From positions 227,450 through 291,449 of the forward strand of contig NW_005178470.1 in the NCBI RefSeq assembly GCF_000341285.1: a stretch of 64,000 nt of DNA, read 5' to 3'. The translations under genes and the position numbers were made by a program. The first letter of the stretch is position 1, and each line of letters starts with the position of its first letter. Origin of the DNA: Galdieria sulphuraria (lineage: Eukaryota; Rhodophyta; Bangiophyceae; Galdieriales; Galdieriaceae). Below are positions 30,538 to 41,930 of the stretch, piece by piece. The notes below the pieces were generated by a model. It ran no database searches. It saw only the letters and a list, made by a program, of their open reading frames with translations, and was not told the origin of the DNA.

Positions 30538-33050
30538 ATGAAAGCTTCAGAATGGATTCAGTTAGTGGAAAGGCTAGTAAAGGAAGATAAGAATGTTATA
30601 AATAAACCTGTCAAGTTGTTTGGAAGCTGTTTAGTGAGTTTAAATAGGGACTATTATCTTGTATTACTCTCTCAAGTAAGTGAACTTGAAAGCTATTCTT
30701 CTAAAGTTTATAGCTCTTACTATAGAACGTTTGCTATTTGCTTGGCCACAAACAAGACTCGTTTCCTAGAGCTGTTGAAGTGCAATGGAGTAAATCTTTG
30801 AGTTTTGAAGCAACTGCTATACGTCTTCACCCAAACGGCAACCTGGGTGCACTTGTAGGTGAACGTGGTGTTGCGTGTTTTTCCATTGATATTTCCAGCT
30901 TAAGGTGGAAGCTTTTCCATCCAAAAGTTGTCATTGATGTTGTAGAAATAGGAAGAAGCCAGTCTTGCGGTGGAGTTTTTGACTTACGTTCAGATCTTAT
31001 CGTGAAGGACGTCTGTTGGCATCCTTCTAGTACCAGTCACTTATGTTTACTAACTTCAGACAATACGCTTTGGTTTTGGAATGTGTTGAGTGATGTTGAG
31101 GAAGAAGAACAACGCCTTTCTATCAAACTGCCAGACAGCTCCAACGTAGTTTCTTTTTGCTTTGGAATTGGACCAGGCTGGGAGTTTTTTACTGCTTATG
31201 TAACGAGTTCAAAGGGAGAAATCTATTATTTATGTCCAGTGTATCCTTTTGGTTGTTACATACCTTTGCAACTTCTGAACTCGTTGCGTCAACATGTTGA
31301 AGCTCGATATAATTTCAGTTTCGAAGGAAAAGGTCCAACATCACAGAAACTGACGTTCTCTACTAGAGAAAACAAGTCGATTGATTCTTGGACGAAACAT
31401 AGTTTTGACTCCAAAGGTCTCGGAACAAGTGACAACACTATTTGGATGGAAAGTACAAGGCTGCAACATTTGTTTTTAGAGGAATGCTGGATGGCCTGTG
31501 AGATGAATGATAATATTAAAACTCAAAGAGATCATAGAAACTCTTCATTAAGCCTTTCTCTTGGAAGGACTATCAGTCGATGGGAGCCTAGTATTCAAGG
31601 TCCTATTGTTATCCAAAAAGATAACAAGAGCTCATTTTATAAAGGAGAAGATTATTGTTTGTGTATGTTGGAGTCAAAAGGTCCTTTTCCTATTCTTATT
31701 CATACTTCCAGTTCTGGTTATGTTCGCATTTATATACAATTAGAACAATTGGAGCCATTGTTCACCATCTCCCATAATATTTCAAAAGAAAAGGATGGAG
31801 ATATACAATTGTCGGAAAATTCTCTACGGTTTGTGTTGTTCGAAAACATTGAGCTTTTCTCTAGTGCCAAGAAGGAATCCTATTGCCCATTTGTGTTTCA
31901 GGATTTCGGTGAATCAGTTTGGTATCATAACAAGTGGTTTTCTAATGATTTGAAACAACATGGATCCATGTATTTCATTGGAACCGAATCTCAGTTGTTT
32001 CTATTAAGAATTCCGTGGCTGCATCTTACTTCTGAAGAATGGATTTCTGGTTTGGAACTGGCAACAAGTAAAATACATTTACTAGCCACCACTCCAAATA
32101 CGATGGAGAACGATTCATCGACAGAGTTGTACAATTTTGTAAGAGGCTTGACATTTTTTATAGAAACAGAATGTCTTGGTGTCATTGTCCATTTTGGAAA
32201 TGATCATATGATATGGATTCCTCTAGTGCATTTTCCTCTCAAGTCGAGACCTTTGGATCAATGGAATTCTATGGCTTCAGAATTGGATGAAATGTTGAAA
32301 CAGGAAGATGAGAATACAATTTATTCACAACGACCCTTAGAAAAGCGTTTTGAAGAATTGTTCCAAGTCATTGCAAAGCCTCCACGTTATGCAATGGATA
32401 AAAAGTTGGATAGCGTAGAGTTGGAGACTGGACTTCGATTTTTACAAGATGCAGTCACAAAGTATAGAGAAGAATACATCAGCAACTTTGAAAAATTATC
32501 TCTTATTCTTTCGGATGCTTTGGAGAAGATACCAAAAGGTCTAGAAAAAGTAGAGAGAAAGTTGGAAAATGTGCAAGCATTGTTAAAGGAGAGTCAAATG
32601 CAGCTTGCGAACTTGGAGAATAAATTGACACTTTCTAAACGAATTTCCAAAAGCTTGTTGGAAAGGGCACAAACTATACGAGAGGCATTAATAGAAGGAA
32701 GAGGAAGATTGTCCAAAGCTGAACTAGCATGGAAGGAAAGACTTTCTGGACAGTAAGTAATATTTTGAAAAGCACATGAATTTCTAAAATGAAGAATATC
32801 ACTCTTTTTTAGATGGAAGGAATTATCTCACTATCAACATTATGTGGAAAACTTGAAAAAGTCGGTTGAAAATGCTTCTCAAAGTCTCGTAAAGGAACCT
32901 TCAGAGAAGCTCTGCTACTTTAAAAAGGAAGAACTTGAAAATATCTACCAATCATTGAATGAACATACCATTGTTCTTGACAAGTTATTTTCCATGAGCA
33001 CTAAACTTGAACAAGCATCTATGATGAAAGATAATAACTACAATAAATGA
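30538..33050 (+). CDS. NUP88: Nucleoporin Nup88-like, 3 exons
   Basis: Exons 30538-30675, 30726-32752 and 32813-33050 with introns of 50 and 60 bases; 800 residues. The first intron shifts between two overlapping ORFs. It was placed so that L-L-S-Q joins N-V-C-Y-L-L. The N-terminal ~500 residues look like a beta-propeller, with G-A-L-V-G-E-R-G-V and K-D-V-C-W-H-P-S-S-T-S-H-L-C-L-L-T-S-D-N. The last ~230 residues are coiled coil. This arrangement matches Nup88/Nup82 of the cytoplasmic face of the nuclear pore. The start lies 39 bases after the glutathione reductase stop. Confidence 0.82.
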
Positions 33051-33182
33051 GAGTAATTATTCGAACAAGGAAAAGCTTTAAACTTTTTAATGTACAAAAT
33101 GAAAAAGCAAACAGAAGCAATCTAAAGAAATGATAACACGGTTTATAGTTATTTGCGTTGGCCTTTCACTAGAAAAATTCTC

Positions 33183-33206
33183 ATATATATATATATATAT
33201 ATATAT
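33183..33206. repeat. (AT)12 microsatellite
   Basis: AT dinucleotides in the spacer between the convergent Nup88 and kinase genes. Confidence 0.9.
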
Positions 33207-33224
33207 TTAATTATGTTTATATAC

Positions 33225-34753
33225 TTAAGAAGCGCGATGTTTTCTTGCTCTCGAACTATCCAAACGAAAATAACTACGAAGGTTGAGAAACCAACTTTGT
33301 TGTGGACCTTCTGAAGCTTCCTTGTCTCTCTCATCTTCTTGCTGTGTATGTTCTTCACCAACGTTATATTTTCTTCTCAGTCTTCCAGACATGGGTCTGT
33401 GCAAGCCATCTGCTGAAGACTCTCTATCAGATTCGGGATGTTTTTCTTGACTGGACTGTATTCTTGGTGCAACTCGAACATTTTGCCTTTCCCCAGAAAC
33501 AACATAAGGGACCTTTGTTTCTTCACTAGCAGCATCTTGATTCTCTTCTGGAGCTTCGGTTGATGTTGTTGCTTCCTTTCTTGAAGACACAATTTCCAAC
33601 TGCCGATAAAAGACTCGTTCCAGGCTCGGTTCCGAAGATGCAAGTACTAAACGTAGTGACTCCTCATCTCCCCAACCCAACGCAACGAGACTTTGAAGAA
33701 TGACAGGATCAGGCTCTATAATTGCCTGGCTATACAACTCACCAGTAGCAGAGTTCAACAAGTCCTCAGAATCTACCTCAGGATACTTTGGAGGTTCATG
33801 TGCAAGAAACCACGGGTGTCTCTGAATAGCCTCCACAGTTATTCTTTTTTCAGGTTCAACCGTCAACATCGCTCTTAATAAATTCTGACATTCCTCTGGA
33901 ATCTCTGATGGCATATGATAGAGGCCTGTTCGTACCTTGTTCAATAATCTTTGGATATTATCATCATCAAATGGTAGTCTCCCAGTAAGCAATGCGTATA
34001 AAATAACACCACAACTCCAAACATCGGACTTGAATCCATTATACATATCACCCATAACAATTTCTGGTGAAGCATAATGTGGTGATCCACACGAGGTTTC
34101 CAAAAGGGAACCAGGAGGGATAAGTGACGCCATTCCGAAGTCGGCAATTTTAATATCGTTGTTTTTGTCCAAAAGGAGGTTTTCAGGCTTCAAGTCGCGA
34201 TGACTAAAAGTAATCATAGTGTTCAGTACAAGTTGCATTGTTATGAGAAATCGTTCAAAGCTCACCAGATAAGCCTTCTGTGACAGTAATCCAAACCACT
34301 GATGATTTGTTGGAAAAAACGCAAGGCTTCTTGTGGTTCTAGTTTCCCTCTTTCCACTAAATAATCAAACAGTTCTCCACCTTCTGCATATTCTATGACT
34401 AGGAAAAGATGGCTAGTAGTCTCAAATACATCGATGAGCCTTAAAACATGTGGGTGTTCTACCAACTTCATAACGGCAATTTCGCGCTGTACCTTTCTAC
34501 GAAGATTGGGCTTTGAGTCTAAAAAATCCTTTCTTACAATTTTTACTGCAACCAGCTCATTTTGTTCCGTATTAAACGCCAACTTTACTTTCCCTATAGT
34601 ACTAAATAAAAAGGAGCCACAACTTGGACAAGTTTACTTACCTGTTGAACCAGTACCCAAAGTTTTCCCAAGTATATAAGGACCTACTCGTGGTTTACTT
34701 TCGTTGAATTCGTTTAGCAACTCTGTAGCTGCGTTTTCTACTTGTGCCGCCAT
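33225..34753 (-). CDS. BRSK/SAD-type protein kinase (AMPK-related), 3 exons
   Basis: Exons 34642-34753, 34266-34593 and 33225-34203 with introns of 48 and 62 bases; 472 residues. The first intron splits the glycine loop and restores G-T-G-S-T-G-K-V. The second restores the catalytic loop C-H-R-D-L-K-P-E-N. The Lys in V-A-V-K-I, D-F-G-M-A-S-L and the activation loop L-E-T-S-C-G-S-P-H-Y-A-S-P-E-I are present. S-C-G-S-P-H-Y is a hallmark of BRSK/SAD kinases within the AMPK-related family, which are activated by LKB1-type kinases. A UBA-like segment follows (~325-365), then a disordered tail ending in basic residues. Confidence 0.9.
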
Positions 34754-34891
34754 ATTTCCAAAGATCAACTTTACTCGATCTTCCCCTTAAGTGGTGGATC
34801 GACAATATGCAAATTGAAATTGAATATCGATCGTAACAAAGATTTCTATATATATAAAAATAAATATATATATATATAAAATACCGTGTTG

Positions 34892-37067
34892 TTACTCATC
34901 AGAGTCATCTTCATCAAAGTCATATTTTGAAGTTCGTTCGATTCCTTGATATAAAGTGGCTATTCTTGAGGACTTTCTAGTATTTGTGACAGATCTTTTG
35001 TTCCTGGTTAAAGTCGAAGTTGCGCTACTTTCTTCTTGGGACTCTGTTCTTCCGAAAGTTTCATTTTTCCTTTTCTTCTGATTAATTGTTTTGCTTTTCT
35101 TGCTATTCAATGATGCTTTCGAATGGGAAGCTTGTTTCGATACAACAGTTTCTTTGGCACCAACTTTGCCATTATTATTATCTTCTTTTTCTTCTTCAGA
35201 GTCGTCTATAAACATACGAACAAATGAGGAACTGGAATAATTAGAAGCATCTTTTTCCGGATGTATTATTGGAGACCGCTGCTGTTCAGGATTAAGATTG
35301 CTTTCATCCATTGCCTTTCTATCACATTCAGCATTTCTATCCTCGAGAAGTTCTCGACAAATTGATTTGATATCCTCATCATTCAACTCTTTCAACGGAT
35401 CCTTCTTTGCAAGAATAGTCTTCTATCCATTATTTAAGAAAAACAAATGTTGCCATTTCTTGAGTTTTCATTCAATACCTTGACATTGGTTAAATAGCTC
35501 TCCACAAAATCAGGAATGGCTAAAGTCTCCGACTTGAAAACAAACTTTTCTAGTGCTGAGTTGAGGTCAACTATTGGTAGTATATGAAGACTGGAACTGG
35601 GATCCAGACTTTGCTGTATAAGTCCCAGCACACTCAATTCATCTGACAAGTCCAGTTTGGGATCTATTCGTTCCAAAGCAACGCTTCGGCTCATATCTTT
35701 GTTCTTCCTAATGCTTTTCCGTTGAAATTTCAGAATTTCAGAACTATTTGCAACTTTTCCAACAAAATGTTGTCCAAATCGTTGTGGACTAATACTTGTA
35801 TGAAGACTAGTATATTCTACACGTAGTCTAACAAGAGGTTGCTTTAGCCTAGGATCGATGGTCATATCATCATTCCAATCTTTTAAAGCAAAATAAAAAT
35901 CTGCTTCTGCCTTGGTCAACAACTTATCCACATACTTGACAAGAAAGTCTTCAAGTTGATCCTTGTTAGCATTTTCAAGGTTCTTTTCTTCCTCAAGTCG
36001 AATATGCTTCATGACAAATGGACGAACTGTCCTTAGTCGAATAGGAGTCCATTTGAATTGTTCTCGAAATAGTTCCAGAATAGCTACATGTTTAGGAACA
36101 GCTTCTCCTTCAATAAGGGATGTGGCAATCTATCCAAAAAGCATTCTTTAGTAAGCTTATAGAATATATATGCATACAATCAATCTGTATTTCACATACA
36201 CTTGAACCTGGTTGTGTAATATAAGGTTTGGAACCCTGCAGTACAATCTTACATTCATGTTCATGACCCCAGACAACCAAGTCGAGAAATGAAGGAAACA
36301 ATTCCTCGAAAACTATATTACTTCCTCCTTTTTGACCTCGATTTTGGTGAAAGACAAACATATTGAACCAATTGGAAAGATCAGATACTTGAGGCCTAAG
36401 CCAAGTAACTTTGCCTTCATCATGCCATGTAGCATAAAGTCTTTCATCTCTAATGTTTCCCAAACCATATAAAGCAAGTTTGGTAACTCCTTTCTGTATT
36501 AAAAGAGGAAGTAGTTGAATCGACTGGGCATCTTTTACCTACATCATCTCTTTTATCTAAAGAACCGTTTGCTTTCCAATTCAACGCTACCTTGCCAAAA
36601 TAATTGATCAAGTTTGCCAGTTGAAGAATATCCAAAGCAGAAAACTGCTCTCCTGAACCTCCTACTGGGTCATCATGATTTCCGTGAATGGTAAATATAG
36701 GTAGTGAGACACTATGATAAGGATCCATAAAGTTTACAGAATAAGGTGAATCTAAAACCTCGGTTGCCACAGACAAAAAATCAAACGCCACTGGTTTCTC
36801 ACCAAGACAATAGTCACGCAATATTCTCATGGTTCGTACAAGACAAGACCTGGAAGGTTTATTTTCATGAAATAGATCTCCACCCAGTAACACCATATCT
36901 ACTTCGTGACGTCTAGCTAACGAAAGAATCTCTTCAAACGTATGAAAACTGTCATCACCTCGTATAGGATGTCTTTCACAATATCCCAAATGAATATCAG
37001 TAGCTACTAATATTTTCAAGATATTTTCTGGAACAAAGTCTGCATCGGTTTCTTCCAAACTGCTCAT
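34892..37067 (-). CDS. MRE11: MRE11 double-strand break repair nuclease, 4 exons
   Basis: Exons 36591-37067, 36200-36538, 35479-36129 and 34892-35422; introns of 52, 70 and 56 bases. The product has 665 residues, near the usual length. I chose the ATG at 37067. Phosphoesterase motifs are T-D-I-H-L-G-Y, G-G-D-L-F-H-E-N-K-P-S, G-N-H-D-D-P and W-G-H-E-H-E-C. The joins give L-I-N-Y-F-G-K then V-K-D-A-Q, and Q-P-G-S-S then I-A-T-S-L-I-E-G-E-A, both matching the family. The C-terminal ~170 residues are disordered and Ser/Lys rich. MRE11 forms the MRN complex with RAD50. It shares the window with SLX1, another repair nuclease. Confidence 0.95.
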
Positions 37068-37282
37068 CAAAGAAAAAAAAATGGAAAAGGCGCACTTCTA
37101 CATCCAATAAAAACTGTTTTAAGAATTTTGTTTTGTTTCATATGAATAGAAAATAGTAAACTATATTCATGTTTCATAAAAAGGCGCTATTTATTTCTCT
37201 CGAATCTTTCAAGGCAACAAAAATATGGAGCAGCTGCAATATTTCCTTTTGAAAACAACGTACTACACAGTTCATCCACTTT

Positions 37283-37508
37283 TTACTGAAACTAGATGGA
37301 GAAGTTAGAAACTGTTCAAAAACAACATAAAATTTTCTGTTCTGACCTTTTCAAACCCGATATATTTGGCTTGCTCACGGAAACATCTTCTACAAAGGTT
37401 CAAACCGTATTTTCTTATAAGTCCAGATCTGGCAAAACAGACTCGACATTGACGACATCCTTTTCCATAATTTCGAGGATGACTATACCAGATATTCGTG
37501 TGACCCAT
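37283..37508 (-). CDS. RPS29: 40S ribosomal protein uS14 (S29), 2 exons
   Basis: Exons 37347-37508 and 37283-37291 with a 55-base intron; 56 residues, the standard length. The protein begins [12 protein letters not shown], and carries the zinc motif C-R-Q-C-R-V-C then L-C-R-R-C-F-R. It ends I-G-F-E-K-F-Q. The last coding exon has just three codons including the stop. It was found only because the family ends at this point, while the unspliced frame would add an unrelated tail. It is a component of the small cytosolic ribosomal subunit. Confidence 0.93.
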
Positions 37509-37593
37509 ACTCTTCCTTCTTCAACAAGCTTTCAAAGTGTATGACACTTGGCGACGTCGATCGATACAAACAACACCCCCACAAAGAACAACA

Positions 37594-37620
37594 ATGGTAA
37601 ATGATAACCATGATGAATAA
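37594..37620 (+). promoter_or_regulatory. Overlapping upstream ORF (9 codons) at the EF-G2 start
   Basis: An ATG at 37594 opens an 8-residue reading frame that ends at 37620. It covers the candidate EF-G2 starts at 37601, 37610 and 37613 in another frame. If the transcript begins upstream, this uORF would compete for initiation. Its effect is inferred. Confidence 0.4.
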
Positions 37621-40106
37621 TAGAACGAGTCTGGTTAGTTTGCTATGCAAAACAATAGGAAAGACAAGAAGTTATTGCAGTAGAAACTATCCATTAAAAG
37701 GGAATGGAGCATTTTTTGAAAGTTCTTCTTTACAACAGGAGAACAGGACAGTTCAAGATGACTTGACAGTACTTTCACAAGGCAACAAAATACGCAATAT
37801 TGGAATAATTGCTCACGTAGATGCTGGCAAAACAACTACAACAGAAAGGATGCTCTTCTATTCTGGGAAAATATCCACTGTGGGAGGCACGTTTACCTTG
37901 ACTTTTGGTTTGTAAGAGCAACTGACAGTGCTCAATAGATGTGGACCACGGAGATACAGTAATGGATTATTTACAAGAAGAACGAGAAAGAGGAATAACT
38001 ATCAATGCTGCGGCAATTAGTTTTCAGTGGAAAGGTTACTTTATGAATTTGATTGACACTCCTGGTCATGTGGATTTCACTATGGAAGTTGAACGCTCTC
38101 TTCGGGTTTTGGATGGTGCCATTATTGTATTAGATGCAGTTGCTGGTGTCCAGGCTCACACAGAAAATGTTTGGAAGCAAGCCGTTCGTTATCATTTACC
38201 TGTTATCGTATTTGTAAACAAGATGGATCGCATAGGTGCCCATTTTGGAAAAGCTTCTCAAAGCTTAAAGAAACTTGAAGCAATTCCTATACACTTGCAG
38301 ACTCCAATTATTCTGAATAACGAGTTTCAAGGTTTAGTTGATCTTGTACGAATGCATGCAATTACTTATCAAGATGAGTTGGGAAAGGAACTTCTTTCCA
38401 TTCCTTGGAACCAATGGAACGAAACCATTGAACGACATCCAAATGACTTGAAGCAACTACATGAACAAGTAACTAAAGAAAGAAAGTATTTGTTGGAAAC
38501 GTTAGCTGACCATGATGATATATTTATGGACATCTATCTACAACATCTTGAACAGCCTAATAAGAACCCGTTGTCAGAGGAAGCTATCCAAAAGGCTATA
38601 CGCAGAGTTACTTTGCAACGAAAATTGGTACCCGTCTTATGTGGAGCTTCTTTAAGAAATCGAGGTGTACAATGTCTTTTGGATGCAGTCGTATCCTATC
38701 TTCCTTCTCCTATGGAAAGACCTTCCATAGTTGGCATTAATCAACAAGGAAAGAGGATAGAAAGAGTTTGTTCTCAAAATGGTCCCTTCCTTGCTTTAGC
38801 GTTCAAAGTGACTTTTGACTTGCATCGAGGACCACTTGTGTTTCTAAGAGTGTTTTCAGGTAGAAAACGAGCAAAAACAGTTGTGAAGAACGTAAATCAA
38901 CAGCAGAATGAAACTCCAAGTAGTTACCTTTTGATATCTGCAGATGATGTTTCCATTCAAGTTCCAGAAATTGTTGCTGGTGGAGTATATGCTGCTGTGG
39001 GACTGAAAGAGACTGCTAGTGGAGATACTCTAGTCGATATTCATGATGAAGATGCCTTGCTATTACAAGGTATGCATGTTCCGTCACCAGTTTTCTATGT
39101 TTCCGTGGAAGCAGAGTCGACCAGACATGAAAGAGCATTACAAGAAGCATTGAAAATATTGACGAGAGAGGATCCTTCTCTGGCTTTCAGATTGGATGAA
39201 AATACTGGTCAGACTGTGCTTGGTGGTCTTGGTGAACTTCATTTGGAAATTGTCAAGCACCGACTAATAAGAGACCTCAAAGTTCCCGCAGTCATTGGTC
39301 CTCCAAAAGTAGCATTTCGAGAAACAATTACAGAAAGTGTCACGCATAAATGTATTTACAACAAACATTTTGGAGGTCAACATTTGTATGCAGAGATATG
39401 TCTTAGTATGGAACCGTTAGAAAGAGGTCAAGGCAACATGTTTTCTATTGGAAGCAAATTGAGAAAGCAATTGTTATCTGAAGGCTCCTTGAAGGAACAT
39501 GAAATGGAACAAATACTACAACGGAATAATAACCAGAAAAAGAAATCCAAGAAATCAGGCTCATCATCACATTTAGAACAGTCGATTTTGGAAGTAGTGA
39601 TGGAAGGTTTTGAAAATTCCCTTACTAGAGGAATATTATCTGCCAAGCAAGTAGTAGATGTTCATGTTACTTTGTTAGAAATGAAGCCTTATTCATCCTC
39701 AGAAATGAATGCTCTCACCTCTTTACGTGCTTGTGCCGTACATTCCATTCAAGAAACTTTATTTCAAGCAAAACCTCGTTTATTGGAGCCCGTTATGAGA
39801 GTTGTGATTCATTTGCCTAGTCAATATGTTGGAGCCGTTATTGCAGATCTTACTGGTAACATTAGACGCGGTTCTGTAGTTTCTCTTACAAATGAAGAAA
39901 ATTCATTCTATGAGAATTCAGAGCACTTGAACAAAGTTATCGATGCTCGTGTTCCATTGAGAAGCCTGTTAGGTTACTCTACTGATATTCGAACGATAAC
40001 TCAAGGAAATGCCTCCTTCACGATGGACTTGTACGGTTATGATTTTCCTTCCCATGAAGCAGAAATGGAGGTATTAAAAGAGGAAGGCTTTATGGGATCT
40101 TTATAG
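37601..40106 (+). CDS. GFM2: Mitochondrial elongation factor G2-like (GFM2/MEF2), GC-AG intron
   Basis: Exons 37601-37886 and 37939-40106; the 52-base intron begins GC (A-G|G-C-A-C-G-T) and ends AG. It is the only join that gives V-G then D-V-D-H-G-D-T. The product has 817 residues. Residues 1-~60 are a presequence. G domain: [33 protein letters not shown]. Domains III-V follow, with an inserted Lys-rich segment near 630-650. The family includes the mitochondrial ribosome-recycling factor GFM2 and the elongation factor GFM1. D-V-D-H-G-D-T-V favours GFM2. Confidence 0.85.
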
Positions 40107-40177
40107 TCCAAATCCAGTCATCCAATGCATCCATCATTCCATGTCAAATATTGTCGTCGATAACTTACCATAAAGTC

Positions 40178-40972
40178 TCAACTACACAAAGAAGGTGTCT
40201 CATTCTTCTCCATCTCTTGTAATAGAAACTGGCACATGGAGTTTCCAATGGTTTGTGCAACTTCAACTGCGAGCTGAACTGCCGATAGCCACACTTGTAT
40301 GGAAAGCTTTCCCGTATGCTGTATTTCACAAAGTTGCGCTGCATGTAAAGGTAATGATACAGTTATGAGACCAACGGCACATTCACTTTCTGTCCTATCA
40401 GGATCGACTAGATATTCTTGTTTCGTACTTATAGCAACAGTTACACTTGAAACAACTGAAATTATTTCTATGGAGGCGTCTGCTAGTGCAAGTGATGTTG
40501 CCAGAGTCATTGCAGCAAACGCACTTCCATCATCCTCCAATATTACAACATATAGGTCTATCGAACATTTTGGATACTTATCCAGGATTACTATGGGCTC
40601 GAAAACTCTAACTAATCTTGTTGATAATAAACGTTCTTCTTCGGAAACTCCTCTACCAACATTTGCCATCCTTGTGCTTTCATAAGAATAGTAACAAAAA
40701 GAAGATTTGACAACCTCGCAAGTGATCCTCCCGTTCATAGTATTTTCCACTCCTCCTCTTATTCGTATCGGAGGTCTTGGACCCTGAACAGCCACGATAA
40801 CCTTTGTCTTACCCAACTCAACGTAACCACTGCCTGCGGCGTCTACTACCGTTCCAGTATTCAATACAAGAGACCTTGGTGCATTATTTGGTCTTGTTCG
40901 TTGATATTCTCTTTCTAAAGAATGGATAGGTTCAAAAAAAGGGCCATAACGTTGTGATATCCTCCTTTCCAT
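40178..40972 (-). CDS. Exosome core subunit, MTR3/EXOSC6-like (RNase PH fold)
   Basis: Single exon, 264 residues, true ATG at 40972. RNase PH-like motifs: N-A-P-R-S-L-V-L-N-T-G-T-V-V-D-A-A-G-S-G-Y-V-E, then T-K-V-I-V-A-V-Q-G-P-R-P. The central strand Y-P-K-C-S-I-D-L-Y-V-V-I-L-E-D-D-G-S is followed by A-M-T-L-A-T-S-L-A-L-A-D-A. The RNase PH catalytic residues are not all recognisable, as expected for a structural ring subunit. MTR3 is my best match; RRP41 is the main alternative. It acts in 3'-5' RNA decay. Confidence 0.78.
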   Translation of the reverse strand: MERRISQRYGPFFEPIHSLEREYQRTRPNNAPRSLVLNTGTVVDAAGSGYVELGKTKVIVAVQGPRPPIRIRGGVENTMNGRITCEVVKSSFCYYSYESTRMANVGRGVSEEERLLSTRLVRVFEPIVILDKYPKCSIDLYVVILEDDGSAFAAMTLATSLALADASIEIISVVSSVTVAISTKQEYLVDPDRTESECAVGLITVSLPLHAAQLCEIQHTGKLSIQVWLSAVQLAVEVAQTIGNSMCQFLLQEMEKNETPSLCS

Positions 40973-41063
40973 CTTTATATCGGGTTTGATTACAAAAAAA
41001 GATTTTAAATGCGTTTCAAAAATTATTCTTCATTTACTTCAATGCTTCAGTTGTGAAGCTATC

Positions 41064-41852
41064 CTAAGGATACAGGTGTAAGTATAGTATAACATGAGAG
41101 AAAAGTGCATTGAGAAACCATTCAAATCCTTCTGCAATTCCATCTCCCTTAGCTGCAGAAGTTGAAATAATAGTCCAAGTTCGATCCTTGATAGAATCTA
41201 AACCTAGTGCCAAGCTGACTTCGGCAGCACTGGCAGCTTCAGGCAGGTCTTGCTTGTTTGCGAATACAGCAATTACTGTATTTTTCAACTCTTCTTCCTT
41301 GAAAAACTTGAGACAACCCATCCACCACAATATCAACTCAACTCACTTGAAGAATGGACAGCAGTTCCGTTTTGGCCGTTGAAAATCGCTCTCTATCGTT
41401 ACTATCTACAACAAAAATAAGCGCTTCTTGTTTCTGATAATAGGAACGCCTTGTAAGTTGACTTTAGCTTATTCCTTTAGACGATTTTGAAAAGTATTAC
41501 CAATATGGTCGAATAGACGTTTGCCCTCCTAGATCCCATACTTGCATCTTCAAGTTGTTCACTTCAATTTGTTCCATATTAAATCCAATGGCTATGAGTG
41601 AAAAGAGAGTTTGTTCAACTTGTTTCGCAAACAAAACACAACTCTAAACTTACTAGGCACTGTTTTGATCATACTACCCTCTTTTATTCGGTCTATTGCG
41701 TAACTAGTTGTAAAAACAAAACATCAACAATTTTCGAGTGTATTCTTACACAATAGTGTAGTTTTTCCCGCATTATCAAGTCCAACCATTAAAACTCTCA
41801 CTTCCTTATTTCCAAACAATCTTTGAAATAGTCTAGAAAAGATATTCCCCAT
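41064..41852 (-). CDS. ARL1: ARL1-like small GTPase, 5 exons
   Basis: Exons 41752-41852, 41654-41703, 41501-41591, 41347-41449 and 41064-41297; introns of 48, 62, 51 and 49 bases, all phases consistent, 192 residues. Start M-G-N-I-F-S gives the myristoylated Gly2. Motifs: [34 protein letters not shown] and T-S-A-A-K-G-D-G. The switch region T-S-I-R-P-Y-W is the ARL1 signature rather than ARF. The C-terminal residues [11 protein letters not shown] are unusual. A possible 30-base mini-intron could replace them with a more polar end. ARL1 works at the trans-Golgi. Confidence 0.88.
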
Positions 41853-41903
41853 TACCAATTTCAATATCCTAAACTTTTTTAGCAATAAGAACGATTCACA
41901 ATT

Positions 41904-41930
41904 ATGTCCACAGTCAAACAGTATGAGTGA
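41904..41930 (+). promoter_or_regulatory. Overlapping upstream ORF (9 codons) at the MYST start
   Basis: An ATG at 41904 begins an 8-residue frame whose stop lies at 41930, past the main start at 41923 in another frame. The main product would need leaky scanning if the mRNA begins upstream of 41904. Effect inferred. Confidence 0.4.

Noticed and set aside
30514-30801. Stand-alone 95-codon ORF before Nup88
   Set aside because: A 50-base intron at 30676-30725 joins its first 46 ATG-initiated codons to the main Nup88 frame.
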